This document shows, one piece after another, positions 1 through 10,179 of a stretch of 64,000 bases of DNA. The notes beneath the pieces were generated by a model. It was given only the letters and a program-made list of their open reading frames with translations, did not search any database and had not been told where the DNA came from. A program made the translations under genes and the position numbers. The DNA is from Dermatophagoides farinae (lineage: Eukaryota; Arthropoda; Arachnida; Sarcoptiformes; Pyroglyphidae), in the NCBI RefSeq assembly GCF_024713945.1, contig NW_027461514.1, positions 124,001 to 188,000 of the forward strand, given 5' to 3'. Numbering within the stretch: the first letter of the stretch is position 1; each line of letters begins with the position of its first letter.

Positions 1-791
1 TTTTCGTTCACAGTCTGGTACTGAGAAAACTCAACTAAGTCTTGCTTTATTTCAGAATCATCGCAATTATTAAGATACAATATAAAGTTCAATGCTACGT
101 CGTACCAACGTAAATTTAAAAAGTAATCTTTCGCATGAACAAAATGGGAATTAAGAATTAAAGGTAAAAGAATATAATTAACCGCGTTGCTGCCGTTGAT
201 AATAATTCTAGATCGATTCAGTTGTTCTACATTTTTGATTTTTAAGCAATAATGCGACGAATTGCACAAAGACAATATTGTTACTAACAAATTTTCCGCA
301 GTCAGTATATGTTTCCGATGATTTTCGTCTTTGAAAACTCCGCAAAATATGCAAGCAGCAACGTTATTATTTAGCGTACGCAGCAAAAACGAAGAAAAAA
401 TGTTATTATCAATTTCATCAGATTGATATACGTTTGCAATAATGTAGGCTAACGCTGGAATTTGAAGTACGAACGCCTCAACAAGATTGAACAACAAATC
501 AGGACTAAAAAGTTATTATCAGTAAATTATTTACAAAACGATAACTTACCTTAACGAATGTTTTTCTTTGTAATCCATAAATAGATTTATCAACGTATCG
601 TAGCGATAAATGTCACCATCGTTCACCAAGGGAAAACCTTTTTGTGGTATTCTGTATTTCGCAAAACTGTTGAGTAGGAACTTTGTGATATCAACTAGAT
701 CCACGATACAATGGGCGTTGAGACGAGCATGGCCAAAACTTTCAAGGTAACTTTCTACTTGCTCTATAACTAACAAAACGTCATTTGACAT
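1..791 (-). CDS. Unknown protein, 3' part cut by window edge
   Basis: The gene starts at the ATG at 789-791 and runs off the left edge. Exon 1 is 550-791 and ends two bases into a codon. A 45-nt intron (505-549, GTAAGT...TTTTTAG) follows, and exon 2 (1-504) then stays open to base 1. About 248 residues are visible. They look alpha-helical and hydrophobic, in the style of a helical-repeat or scaffold protein, with scattered cysteines (one C-x2-C, in IFCGVF and its surroundings, is not a clear zinc site). There is no signal peptide and I recognise no domain. The splice is supported because skipping the intron keeps the frame open for another 168 codons. Exon structure is fairly sure; function is unknown. 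Confidence 0.7.
505..549 (-). other. Spliceosomal intron, 45 nt
   Basis: Donor GTAAGT and acceptor TTTTTAG are read on the minus strand, with a TACTGATAA-like stretch upstream of the acceptor that could hold the branch point. Removal joins two long open frames of the left-edge gene. Confidence 0.75.
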
Positions 792-1450
792 AGCTTAATC
801 ATTTTTTGGTTTACGTAAACAAATTGGAATATGACTACTTTTTTTTATTAAGAATAAAACAAAAAACCAAATAACTTTTTTTAAATGAAAAAAAATTTAA
901 CTTTCTTCTGCATCTATGTTTTTGTACAATATCAAAAGAACAAAGTGACGTATCGAACTTATATTATGGGAGAGTTTTTTTTGTTACAAATTTATCATTG
1001 TAAAAAAAAAAAATAGATCGTTTGCTCAGAAAGTCAAAACTTCTTTTAAATGGTGTAATCGTAAAAATTGGGTATATGATCCATTATAGATATTTTTAAA
1101 AAAATTTTAATTTAGCTGCTCTTTGGATCTATCAGTGTATTAGTCAATGAAAGCAGGTTTAAATCAATTTTTATTTTTTCGATTAATGATAGCCTTATAT
1201 GATTTTTTTCCACATATAAAAACCAAACTGTAAATGTGTATAAGAACCTTTACTTTTTTTTACTGAAACAAACCAAATTCGACATTTACTATTGTTTTAA
1301 CATTACAACTAAGCATAGTTTTTCTAATTTTAAACCCCAAACCGAATTTGAATCGTAAGAATATATATCTAGAAAATAAAAAAATGTAAAAACTTATAAA
1401 TTTTTATCCAAACTAAAATTAGTTAAACGTTCGAACAAAATACGGCAAGC
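792..1450. other. Intergenic, no gene seen
   Basis: This 659-base AT-rich spacer lies between the start of the left-edge gene and the stop of the syntaxin gene, both on the minus strand. It contains long A and T runs and no convincing open frame, tRNA or repeat. It presumably holds the promoter of the left-edge gene and the syntaxin 3' region. Confidence 0.6.
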
Positions 1451-2468
1451 TTAAGGCTTGATGAACGAAAACAATGGGACAGCTACTAAAATGGCAACTA
1501 TAAGAAGACACATTGAAATTCGATAACGCCACTGAAACAAAGTGTAACGAGACTAAAACTTACTTTTTTATTTGACTTTTGAACTTTTTCTGCAACCACT
1601 AGATCAGCAGCGGTAAGTTCATTATAGTTTCGCGCACAAATAAGGTTATTTTCAAGTTTTTCTAACTGTTCTCCTTGAAAATCAACTACAATTTCGAGAT
1701 CTTGGTAAAGCTGATTCAATTTTATCATTTCAGTTTCAAGCTTTTTGAGCTCTCTATTTTTAGCCTTAATATTGATCATGTGTATATTGAGATCTTGATT
1801 AACGCCTAATAATTTAGATTTCATAAAGGAATGGATTCTGTCCAGACCTGCATAACCTTGAAGCTCATCATGTTCCAGTTCATTTTGGTCCATACCCAAT
1901 ATTTGTAATTTACGGTTTATACTGTTTGTGACTGTTTTATGAAATTCGCTTTGCAAAAACTGGTACTTCTTGATTATTTGGCGGAACTCCTGCGTGTAAA
2001 CTTGGTAGATATTTTGGTAACAATACAACTCTGAATTAACGTTCTTATTTAGGCTGTATTTTGCGAATTCGTCTGATAACTGCTTCAAAAGCGATTTGTT
2101 GACTTCGATGCAACTGTCAATATGGTTGCAATTAGCGTTTAGTCGGTCTTGAAGAATTTTAATGTCATTAGTCAAAATTTGCAAATTCAAATTTTCATTA
2201 ATTGTCATTATATCTTCCAAGAACTGCTTTATTTTGTCATACTGGTTTTTAATCAATGTTAGCTTTTCCTCGATTGCAGGAAAATTGTTCTGATAAAATA
2301 AATTTGTTTGATACTTACTTTACTACCGGCGAAAGACTCAATTGAAATTTTGTGATCGTTGCACGACAACGCTTCGAAAATCACACTTTGGGATCTGATT
2401 AACTTTAGATCAAATCCGACATTTGTCTGCTCAACAACTTGAGCCAGTAAATTTATTCTATCAATCAT
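1451..2468 (-). CDS. Qa-SNARE syntaxin, tail-anchored
   Basis: There are three exons: 2319-2468, 1564-2289 and 1451-1531. The introns are 29 nt (2290-2318) and 32 nt (1532-1563), both GTAAGT...CAG and both in phase 0, giving 318 residues. The N-terminal two thirds is helical and Habc-like. The C-terminal SNARE helix carries the zero-layer glutamine in VVDFQGEQLEKLE. It is followed by a basic patch and a hydrophobic tail (SMCLLIVAILVAVPLFSFI) that appears only when the second intron is removed, which strongly supports that splice. Syntaxins form four-helix bundles driving membrane fusion; the layout suits a plasma-membrane or endosomal Qa-SNARE, but the exact compartment cannot be told. Being tail-anchored, it is a likely client of the GET pathway, whose GET1 homologue lies at 56192-56839. 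Confidence 0.85.
1532..1563 (-). other. Spliceosomal intron, 32 nt
   Basis: GTAAGT donor and TTTCAG acceptor on the minus strand. Removing it replaces a premature reading with the transmembrane tail expected of a syntaxin. Confidence 0.85.
2290..2318 (-). other. Spliceosomal intron, 29 nt
   Basis: GTAAGTAT donor and TTATCAG acceptor on the minus strand, phase 0. It joins the first 50 codons of the syntaxin to its long second exon. Confidence 0.85.
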
Positions 2469-2938
2469 ATTTTAGACGCATTGTTGAATAATCTAGCAAT
2501 CTTAAAGAACATAAATCGCAAACTCATAATAAAAAATATTTTTAATTATTAACTTAAGTATAAAAATGCAATACTAATTGCGCCTAATCGGCGTTATATA
2601 AAAACAATGAAAAGTCGGTTCCAGACAAAACTAGCTGGTACAAATTTCTCCATACGCTGGAACTGATCCGATGGAGCGTTTTGCGGTTGTATTAAAGATA
2701 TCGGGGTATCTATAAGAAAAAAATAATAAATAATAAATAGCTAAAAAATAATAACAAGTTACTCCGAGTTTGAAAAAATTTTAAGAATAAAAAAGATTTC
2801 TTACTAGAGAGTAGTAATCACAGATATCTGGCAAGAAATCTTTGTAGCTATCAGTACAACTTAACGAGATTTGAGTACGATTTTAAGGCAAATAAATATT
2901 TTTGTTATTGGTTAGTCATATGAAAACAATACCAATTT
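2469..2938. other. Divergent intergenic region with possible small exons
   Basis: This 470-base spacer lies between the syntaxin start (minus) and the AT-hook gene (plus), so it must hold both promoters. On the minus strand, 2805-2880 and 2594-2740 are open in compatible frames on either side of a possible 64-nt intron (2741-2804, GTAAG...TTTTTTAG). The product would be a short membrane-type peptide ending VWNRLFIVFI with a stop at 2594-2596. No start codon was found, so it is not called as a gene. Confidence 0.4.
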
Positions 2939-5707
2939 ATGTTAAAATATGATGTAAATTATTTAATGAAAGCTAATTCTTATAATAAGTTTAAACAATC
3001 TCAACTAAACGTGCTGTTTGACGTCAACCCTTTACTCGCACAAGGCGCTGAGCACCAAACGAATCATGATAAAGCAGAATGCATTTCAAAGCTATTAAAT
3101 TTTCTACACACTGTATCATCCATCGACGACTCAGAAGGGTCTGAAGCAGCGTTCATTAGAGACTTAGTTCGACACTGTGAAAAAGAATTCAATGTTGACT
3201 GTGTAAGCGAAGTAGTGGCTTCAGAAATTTCTCAAGACACAATCCACATACCTAAACTTTGGGTCTGCATCATTATCAAGTTTTTGCTAATGTACGACTC
3301 TCAATTAAACAGTATTTCTCTCGAAACGGTTTTAGAATCTTACAACGCCGTTCGTTTGCTATTGAAATTGTACTGGGCTGACTTTCCTTTTTCCATCAGC
3401 GCAAATCGCTTGTTTTTTTTGTCTAGCTATCCTCAAGACGCCAACGCGTTAACTGTTGCTCTAGGTACCTATGCTCCGTACGCGAAATCCATTCCCATAA
3501 CACGAGAACAAAAGTTCTGGCGCATTTTGCACAAAATATTCAACAGTCTCGAGTTTAACAACAACAGAATGTTTAACACAATTATCCAAGACAGAGGAAG
3601 TATTACTAACATTAGCACATATTCTTTGATGTTCCAAGGTTCTTCAGAGTTTCGATCCGATAATCTGATCAACACTTTTATCAAATTCATTTTTTACCAC
3701 GGCGATTCTGCCATAGCTTTGATTAACGAGGAAGATTTCATATCTTTGCTTTCCTGTCCTCTCAGCGTTGAGTACGCTCCGTTTTTTTCAGCATTGATTC
3801 CGAATACTGTTTCCACACTACAACATATGAAATCTCTAGACTACCATGAAACAGAAACTATAATCAGAAATTTGTTAGTAATTATTTTATCATCTTATAT
3901 TCATGGAGAAGGTTTCAATATGCACAAAAACATCATAAAAATGATTTGCTTTCTGTCATCTACGTCTTATGTGGCTTCGCCAAAACCTTGCAAAAAACAA
4001 AAACACTTGTCGTACCAAAAATTCTTCGAGCTAGACTCAAGTCTACCTGAACTTGTCACCGACTTCGAAAATAGACTGAATTTCGCTTTAAATAACGGAA
4101 GTAGCTTCACATTGTTACGCCCTGTAATTTCTCAATTCAACACTAGAATTTCTGATTCAGTTGTTAACAACAACGAAGAACACTACTATTACTCAACAAA
4201 CTGCTTTTCGGAGAACTCGATATCTCTAATTGGCGAAAGCCAAATACAGGATAGGTTGTTTTCAAAGTCCGTTCCTAACAAAAACTATAATTCAGAATTT
4301 ACTCCTTCGACTGACGTTAGTTTAACAAATTCTTGTAAAGACGAATATTCAAATATTTACTCTGACACTGTTACTACTCCTCAAAACGTTGCAACTACAA
4401 TGGTGAATCAAAAATACAACGAAGGCCACTACAACCCTCAACATGTCTATGACGAGAATATTGCTCTTCTCAACAAGACAGGAATTAATCAAAACATTCT
4501 TCCAAACATAATTAATACATCACTAAGTACGAACGGGATCAGAATCAATTTGGGCGTTATTTCTGATCTAAATCACAGGTGTCAATATGTCAAATTTGGA
4601 GACTCTATTTTTTTTTATCAAACTGAAAAAACTCTTGGAGAACCTTGCGATCTTGCTTCTAGATTCATTATAAAATCACAAGTTCATAATAATCATTTTT
4701 ACAACAATTCACTTGTAAAATCGTATGTATTTGGAGGAACAAAGATGCCTGAACTCACACACCACTACGAAGGTTGTTTTATGAAATCAAACAGTGTTTT
4801 GGGAAGAGGAATTGTATACGACTATGTGGAACATAAGCTGTATAATTTTCTTGCATCAAATTTTGATGATATTCAAACATACTTACTAGTTAAAAAGATC
4901 GACGTGGAACCCTATGAAAAAAATACTGCTTCAACTTATCAAACCTATCTGAAAGACGACATTTATTACTTTATGCTAAACGGACGCGAAACCGTTTGTT
5001 TAGAATTAACGAGGCCCAATTATTCAGAAGAAGTCACGCTATTCACCATTTTAGAATTCCCGCAGAATATAAAATACCAATTTTCTGTTGGAACTAATTT
5101 TATCTATGGAACACCAGACTTTTATCAGTTCTACAATCAAATCACCCCGTCCCAAAGTGAACCTGCTGTAATACATGCTCCCCTGTTTTGGCAATGGTAC
5201 TCGCTGTCTAAAGAACGTTGTGAAATTTTCAACAAATGCAGAGAGAACATCTTTCTAGATTATGATCGTCAAATAAATCAAATTATGGACAATGTATCTC
5301 ACCAAAATGATCAAAGTAATTCAACTTGCAATGTAGATTATAAAGCTTCGCATAATAATTTGATCAAACAAAAAAGAGGTCGTGGACGACCTAGAAAAGA
5401 TCAATCGTTGACCAAGAAATACTTTGACTCATCAATTATGAATTATCAAAAACGCCTTTTAGTAGCTCAATTTATTTGGAATAATTTTATGAGTGAATCA
5501 AACGAATCTCAAGTTTGTTCGTTGTGTAAATTTCCATTTACGGCGCCAAAGTCCACTTTATCCGATTTAATTGAACGAGTCGAAGATTTCGACATGAACA
5601 AAAAAATTGAATCGAAACCAGTGTTTGTTCCGGAGTATTCAAGTCGAACGACGTATAAATTTAAAAATTCGTATCGTATTTTTAATAAGCATTCCACAAT
5701 GAATTAA
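2939..5707 (+). CDS. AT-hook protein, function unknown
   Basis: Single exon, 922 residues, beginning at the ATG at 2939. The first 350 residues are helical and hydrophobic, possibly a helical-repeat region. Residues about 410-530 are Asn/Ser-rich and probably disordered. Residues about 540-770 look like a beta-rich globular domain. Near residue 815 is a textbook AT-hook core (KRGRGRPRKD), which binds the minor groove of AT-rich DNA, so a chromatin or DNA role in the nucleus is likely. A late C-x2-C pair (VCSLCKFPF) follows without a clear second half. I recognise no family; chromatin remodeller subunit is one possibility. It is divergent from the syntaxin gene. Confidence 0.6.
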   Translation: MLKYDVNYLMKANSYNKFKQSQLNVLFDVNPLLAQGAEHQTNHDKAECISKLLNFLHTVSSIDDSEGSEAAFIRDLVRHCEKEFNVDCVSEVVASEISQDTIHIPKLWVCIIIKFLLMYDSQLNSISLETVLESYNAVRLLLKLYWADFPFSISANRLFFLSSYPQDANALTVALGTYAPYAKSIPITREQKFWRILHKIFNSLEFNNNRMFNTIIQDRGSITNISTYSLMFQGSSEFRSDNLINTFIKFIFYHGDSAIALINEEDFISLLSCPLSVEYAPFFSALIPNTVSTLQHMKSLDYHETETIIRNLLVIILSSYIHGEGFNMHKNIIKMICFLSSTSYVASPKPCKKQKHLSYQKFFELDSSLPELVTDFENRLNFALNNGSSFTLLRPVISQFNTRISDSVVNNNEEHYYYSTNCFSENSISLIGESQIQDRLFSKSVPNKNYNSEFTPSTDVSLTNSCKDEYSNIYSDTVTTPQNVATTMVNQKYNEGHYNPQHVYDENIALLNKTGINQNILPNIINTSLSTNGIRINLGVISDLNHRCQYVKFGDSIFFYQTEKTLGEPCDLASRFIIKSQVHNNHFYNNSLVKSYVFGGTKMPELTHHYEGCFMKSNSVLGRGIVYDYVEHKLYNFLASNFDDIQTYLLVKKIDVEPYEKNTASTYQTYLKDDIYYFMLNGRETVCLELTRPNYSEEVTLFTILEFPQNIKYQFSVGTNFIYGTPDFYQFYNQITPSQSEPAVIHAPLFWQWYSLSKERCEIFNKCRENIFLDYDRQINQIMDNVSHQNDQSNSTCNVDYKASHNNLIKQKRGRGRPRKDQSLTKKYFDSSIMNYQKRLLVAQFIWNNFMSESNESQVCSLCKFPFTAPKSTLSDLIERVEDFDMNKKIESKPVFVPEYSSRTTYKFKNSYRIFNKHSTMN

Positions 5708-5873
5708 TTTTTACGGCTAATCAACTGTAGTGCGCATAACTTTTTAATTTTAGCATAAGTGGAACACAGTACCTAATGTATAACCAGCTATGATAACTTT
5801 TAAAATTTGGGTAATATTCACACACTTCGTTCAAAGTGTAATGATATGAATAATTAACCAATGACACAACCTC

Positions 5874-7517
5874 TCAGACGAGAGAGTAAATCTTCATATC
5901 TTTCGAAATCGCAATGAGAGAGTTGTTTTGGTAACGTTCCCAAAACACGTTGTTCAAACCTGGAATCTGAAACTTCGAAGTAATGATGTATTCTTTTTTT
6001 GTTTTTTGAGAAATTATAAATAGAGTCTCCTCAGTAGAAACAGCAATAAGCGCGCCGGTAAAATCGGAGCAAATAGAAACTACTGGAGATTCAACGTCTA
6101 AAACTGTAACGATAACACACTTCCTTAAATCCCAAAAAACGATCTGACCAGAATCAGTTCCAGCAATCAAAATGTAACCAATTTCGCTAAAACAAAGTGT
6201 TGTATAAGCACTTGAAACGGCTTCAGACTTTAAAGTGGCAATTATTTTTTCTGTAATAATGTCGTGAACAAAAATAAATGAACCAGAATAACTGACTATC
6301 AAATTACCGTCCGGTTGGAACACCACGTGTTTACCGAGTTTCACGCTATTCTCTGATTTTAGTTGAAAAAAACTGGTTTTGCCGGTTAAAGAATACAGTA
6401 AAATTTCGCTATCAATTCCGTGAAGCATTACAACATATTTCATAGGGTGAATTACGACTGATATTTCGTTCGAACCTGATATTTTAAAAGAAGTCAATAG
6501 TCTTAAAGAGAGAGTTTCTTCTTTCGACTGCCAAATACATCTTTTCTGTCCATCTATAAAAAAACCGGGATGATTTTCGATATTTTTGTTGTTTGGATCT
6601 ACAAAAATATCTACGATTCCGTCTTCGTGCGCAGCAATGATATATATAGCTGACTCTAACTCCGTAAAACCAGAGTTTACTTCGGTTAGTTTTTCAAAAA
6701 AAGATTTTGACATTGACACTAGATCTTGATAGAGCACAAATTTCAATTCGGATATTTTAGATTTAACGGATCCCGTAATTGAATAAACAGTTTGTTTCTT
6801 TTGAACATCAAAAAACAAAACAGCACCGGAAGTAGAACCGCATAGTACCAACCCTGGAACTAAATTTTCTTTGTGTGTGCAATAGCCGATCACATCTGCA
6901 CGGCATACTTCGTCTGGAAGAAAAATTGGCTCGCTGACAAAAGAAGGAATAATGTATCTCGCATTTTTCCTCGATTTTCTGTCATTAAGTAATACCAAAA
7001 ATGTCTCTTTAACATCAGCAACAAATTTTTCTTTGACTTGAGTTTTATCAACGGTATCAATAGATCGATTGTTTGTCCTTAAATCTTCGAGTTGAGCTTT
7101 CAACTCGTCTATTTCCTGTAGTTTATCAGCTATCAATTGTGTGGCTGAGTCCTTAAAATACAAAAGCTGCGTAACCATTTGCTTGGCTTCGTCTCGTTGC
7201 TTACAGGCTGTGGCGTTTTCAGCAGACATAAGAGTAAACCTGGTGTTTATTTCGTCTAGCAAAGTACGCATTTCTTGGAACGCAAAGGCAGCTTTTGGTC
7301 GAATCACGTCCCTCTGTACTATGTTGATTAAATCAGAAAATTTCAAAGGTTTCCCACTTACAGGACAAGTGTCATTGTTTTTTAAATGATCAAGAATTGC
7401 TGATTTTTCAAAAATAAATCCGTCTAAAATTTTTTTTTAAATTTCAAACACGAAGAACGTACCCGGAGAAATAACAGCATCTTTAGGAATTAAACCTGTA
7501 ATTTGGCATACTAACAT
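5874..7517 (-). CDS. PRP19: Pre-mRNA-processing factor 19 (U-box E3 ligase)
   Basis: Exon 1 is 7463-7517 (18 codons plus one base). A 39-nt intron (7424-7462, GTACGT...TTTTAG) precedes exon 2 (5874-7423). The 534-residue product is close to the usual length of about 500. Residues 1-60 form a U-box beginning MLVCQITGLIPKDAVISP, which matches the Prp19 U-box and exists only after splicing. A coiled-coil follows at about 70-140 (the tetramerisation region in known Prp19), then WD40-type repeats from about 190 to the end. Prp19 is the scaffold and ubiquitin ligase of the NineTeen complex that activates the spliceosome; it acts in the nucleus. Two other splicing factors (Snu23, Prp40) lie in this window. 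Confidence 0.88.
7424..7462 (-). other. Spliceosomal intron, 39 nt
   Basis: GTACGT donor and TTTTAG acceptor on the minus strand, after codon 18 of PRP19. Its removal restores the U-box. Confidence 0.85.
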
Positions 7518-7883
7518 ATTAACGAAACTTTCTTTTTATATTACACGTAATTATTATTAAATATAAAAAAAAAGATTTTAACTTTTTCACTATATCAGTT
7601 TAATAGTTCAATATTATCATATTTTCAAATAGTAATTATTTTATCATCAATCTACAAATTCGAGATAGCGACCACACTAATTATCAAGTTAGATTATTCG
7701 CATTTATTTTAATTATGACAATTTATTTATCCTTATTTAAATAAATTTAATTAAAACCAGTACAAAAGCACCAATTTATATATGAATTTTATGAAATGTA
7801 CATTTAAAAATAGACGATATGATACGAAAAATTTGAACACATACAATATTTAAAACATGCCATATAATACTATATACCCGTAA
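7518..7883. other. Intergenic, no gene seen
   Basis: This 366-base spacer is very AT-rich and lies between the PRP19 start and the UMP/CMP kinase stop, both minus. I see no open frame, RNA gene or repeat. It should contain the PRP19 promoter and the kinase 3' end. Confidence 0.55.
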
Positions 7884-8510
7884 TTAAACATTATCATTTA
7901 TCAGCTGATGATAAAATTCGCTAAACATTCTGGCAGCAACGGGCCAATGCTCATTAATGTCTATGTCTGTCTGTATGGTCAAACAAGTGTCCAAAGAGCG
8001 GAAGTGACTAATGATGGATTTGCATTCGTACTCAAAACAACGTAAACGCTTTTTCAAGGTTTCCAAATTATCGTCAATTCTACCAGAAGATTCACCTCGT
8101 TTCAGTATCCTTTGAATGATTGTTTGTGTATCACACTCAAATACTAAACAACCTATATGTTTGATATTGCTTAAATCTGAGTTGTACCAGCAATCAAAGT
8201 TTTCTTTGTTTCTTGGAAAACCATCGATTAAAAACCCTTTGTACTGGTCGGCACACATTCGTATTTTGTTTAAAAGTAAGTTTACCGTAATGTACGCTGG
8301 CACTATTGCGCCTTCAGAGATGCAATCGTTGATTAGTTTGGAATATTCCGTATCCGGATGCTTTGCTTCTTCTCGAAGTAAATCACCAGCGCTTAAGTGA
8401 CAGAAGTTGAACGCTTCTGCCAATCTAGTGCAATATGTACCTTTTCCTGTTCCAGGAGCACCGAGGACGAAAATTACGCAATTAATAGTTAATTCTGAAG
8501 GCTTTGTCAT
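7884..8510 (-). CDS. UMP/CMP kinase
   Basis: 208 residues from the ATG at 8508-8510; the frame is open slightly further up but without another ATG. The P-loop is GAPGTGKGT near residue 17. The NMP-binding part reads HLSAGDLLREE and FLIDGFPRN. The short lid (RGESSGRIDDNLETLKKRL) is typical of eukaryotic UMP/CMP kinases rather than of long-lid adenylate kinases. It phosphorylates UMP, CMP and probably dCMP with ATP, in the cytosol. A second, long-lid NMP kinase lies at 25004 and a thymidylate kinase at 31212, so three nucleotide kinases share the window. Confidence 0.88.
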   Translation of the reverse strand: MTKPSELTINCVIFVLGAPGTGKGTYCTRLAEAFNFCHLSAGDLLREEAKHPDTEYSKLINDCISEGAIVPAYITVNLLLNKIRMCADQYKGFLIDGFPRNKENFDCWYNSDLSNIKHIGCLVFECDTQTIIQRILKRGESSGRIDDNLETLKKRLRCFEYECKSIISHFRSLDTCLTIQTDIDINEHWPVAARMFSEFYHQLINDNV

Positions 8511-8835
8511 TTTATAAGTTTTCAATAAATAAATAATTGAAATAAAATATGATCAATATTTGATGACAAAAAAATATGCGCCGTCGATCTAATTCCTTTT
8601 ATTTTTATTTACTAAAAAAAAAATTAACTTACACAACGATGTAAAGTGTGGAAAACTTTTAATTAATAAACTATTTTTGTTCCTGCTTGTGTATTGCTTG
8701 TATTTATATCGAATTTAATTTGTTTGTAGCGGTAACAGTAAGCTTATTTAGTTTATTTTAAAAACACAATGTTCATCGTAAGTTGATGGTCTGTTGAAAA
8801 ATCGTAATCCAGTTAACAGTTTTATTTTGTCGTTG
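8511..8835. other. Intergenic, no gene seen
   Basis: This 325-base AT-rich spacer lies between the UMP/CMP kinase start and the stop of the unknown Cys-cluster gene. No open frame of note, RNA gene or repeat was seen. Confidence 0.5.
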
Positions 8836-10134
8836 CTATAATTTTAGGTCATTACGTCTATAATCACAAATATTACTTAAAGAATTGTTTATTATATTTC
8901 TTAGCACGGATAATTGTTGAGTAATTTCTGTTAAAGCTAAATTTAAATTTTGCATGTCATTGCTCGACGCTAGCGCTGTTTTGTAAACTTCATTGTCAAT
9001 TTCTTGATCTGATTCAAGTGAGTGAAATACACTATTAGACGATAAAAAATCTGACTCCAATATTTCGCAGCTACCTAAAGTTAAATCATCAACTTGTTCT
9101 TTTAATACAGAGGAAAAACGAAGGTTTGCGTTATGATTCTGGATACCTGACTTGTCGCTTAAAAAATTATTTTGTCGGGTTGCATTCGCGCAATTTTCTC
9201 TGATTTGAAATTCGTTTTTACAAGGCTGTAAATTATTTACAGAATTTCGTACAGAAAAATTGCCTTCCGAAAAATAAGCAGTATCATCAATTGAAAAAAT
9301 GCTTGAAGACTGAAAATTAAAATTTCGTGGTTCAAACAACAAACCATTATCTTTTGAACTTCTACTGTAAAGATGGCCAACGTTAACCGATTCGAGATTG
9401 TTATCGACATAAGCCGGACTATTGAGAAAAGTTTTTTGCGGCACACCGTTGATACTCAATCGATCCTTGTACCGAGAAGAAAATTCAACGCATCTGTCAC
9501 TATCAATTGATAATTCTTCTCCATTAATGAAGATATCAGAGTTGGATAATCTATTTTTTGAAAACTTATGAGAAGGTTTTTTGTGGTTGTTCGTCAGTAT
9601 AGAGTTAGCAAAAGCAACTTTTTGCTGTTCATTGTCTTGCACAGGAGAGGTTTGCTGCTTCTGTGTGTAATTATATGTAGGAATCGAAGGAGTAAGACAA
9701 AAATGGTTATGAATGTCTTTTGCTTCATATTGCAAATAGTTTTGTTCTCGCTGATCGGTTAAAGCTAAACGTGGATATGCGATTTGTGCGTCGTCTGGTT
9801 GTACAATTCTCGGACTTGCAGTAAAATTGATGTGTGAAACCGGTTTGTCCTGGTTTGAAATGTTGTAAACAAACTTGTTACACTTGTCCGCATCTTTACA
9901 TGCTCTATGGTTCTGCAGTAAGTTGGATTTTTGAAACCAAACATAATCGTTGACAGTGCAAAACTCTTCCAATCCGCAGCCAAAACATTCTTCAATACAA
10001 TTGCAATGGTTATTCATGACGTTAGCAGTTGCTGCACTACGGATACCTTCAGTGATAAAAGCCTTCCTAAGATAAATTACGCCTTTTCGACACAAATAAG
10101 ATCCTATCTTAGTAAAGAAAGACAAACATGGCAT
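8836..10134 (-). CDS. Unknown protein with N-terminal Cys cluster
   Basis: Single exon, 432 residues from the ATG at 10132-10134. It begins only 45 bases downstream of the ADAT2 stop, on the same strand. Residues about 43-90 hold a cysteine-rich patch (CNCIEECFGCGLEEFC, then HRACKDADKC) that could bind zinc. The remainder is Asn/Ser-rich, low in hydrophobic residues and probably disordered, with a short leucine-rich helix at the end (LALTEITQQLSVLRNIINN). The Cys spacing fits no zinc-finger class I can name with confidence. An RNA- or DNA-binding regulatory protein is possible, but function is unknown. Confidence 0.55.
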   Translation of the reverse strand: MPCLSFFTKIGSYLCRKGVIYLRKAFITEGIRSAATANVMNNHCNCIEECFGCGLEEFCTVNDYVWFQKSNLLQNHRACKDADKCNKFVYNISNQDKPVSHINFTASPRIVQPDDAQIAYPRLALTDQREQNYLQYEAKDIHNHFCLTPSIPTYNYTQKQQTSPVQDNEQQKVAFANSILTNNHKKPSHKFSKNRLSNSDIFINGEELSIDSDRCVEFSSRYKDRLSINGVPQKTFLNSPAYVDNNLESVNVGHLYSRSSKDNGLLFEPRNFNFQSSSIFSIDDTAYFSEGNFSVRNSVNNLQPCKNEFQIRENCANATRQNNFLSDKSGIQNHNANLRFSSVLKEQVDDLTLGSCEILESDFLSSNSVFHSLESDQEIDNEVYKTALASSNDMQNLNLALTEITQQLSVLRNIINNSLSNICDYRRNDLKL

Positions 10135-10179
10135 TTTATGGCTTCATTAACGAAGAAGAAAATTATATCCATGCACCAT

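Noticed and set aside
2580-2596. Small inverted repeat CGCC-TAATC-GGCG as a terminator or structured RNA
   Set aside because: The stem is only four pairs in a eukaryotic spacer; such stems occur by chance.
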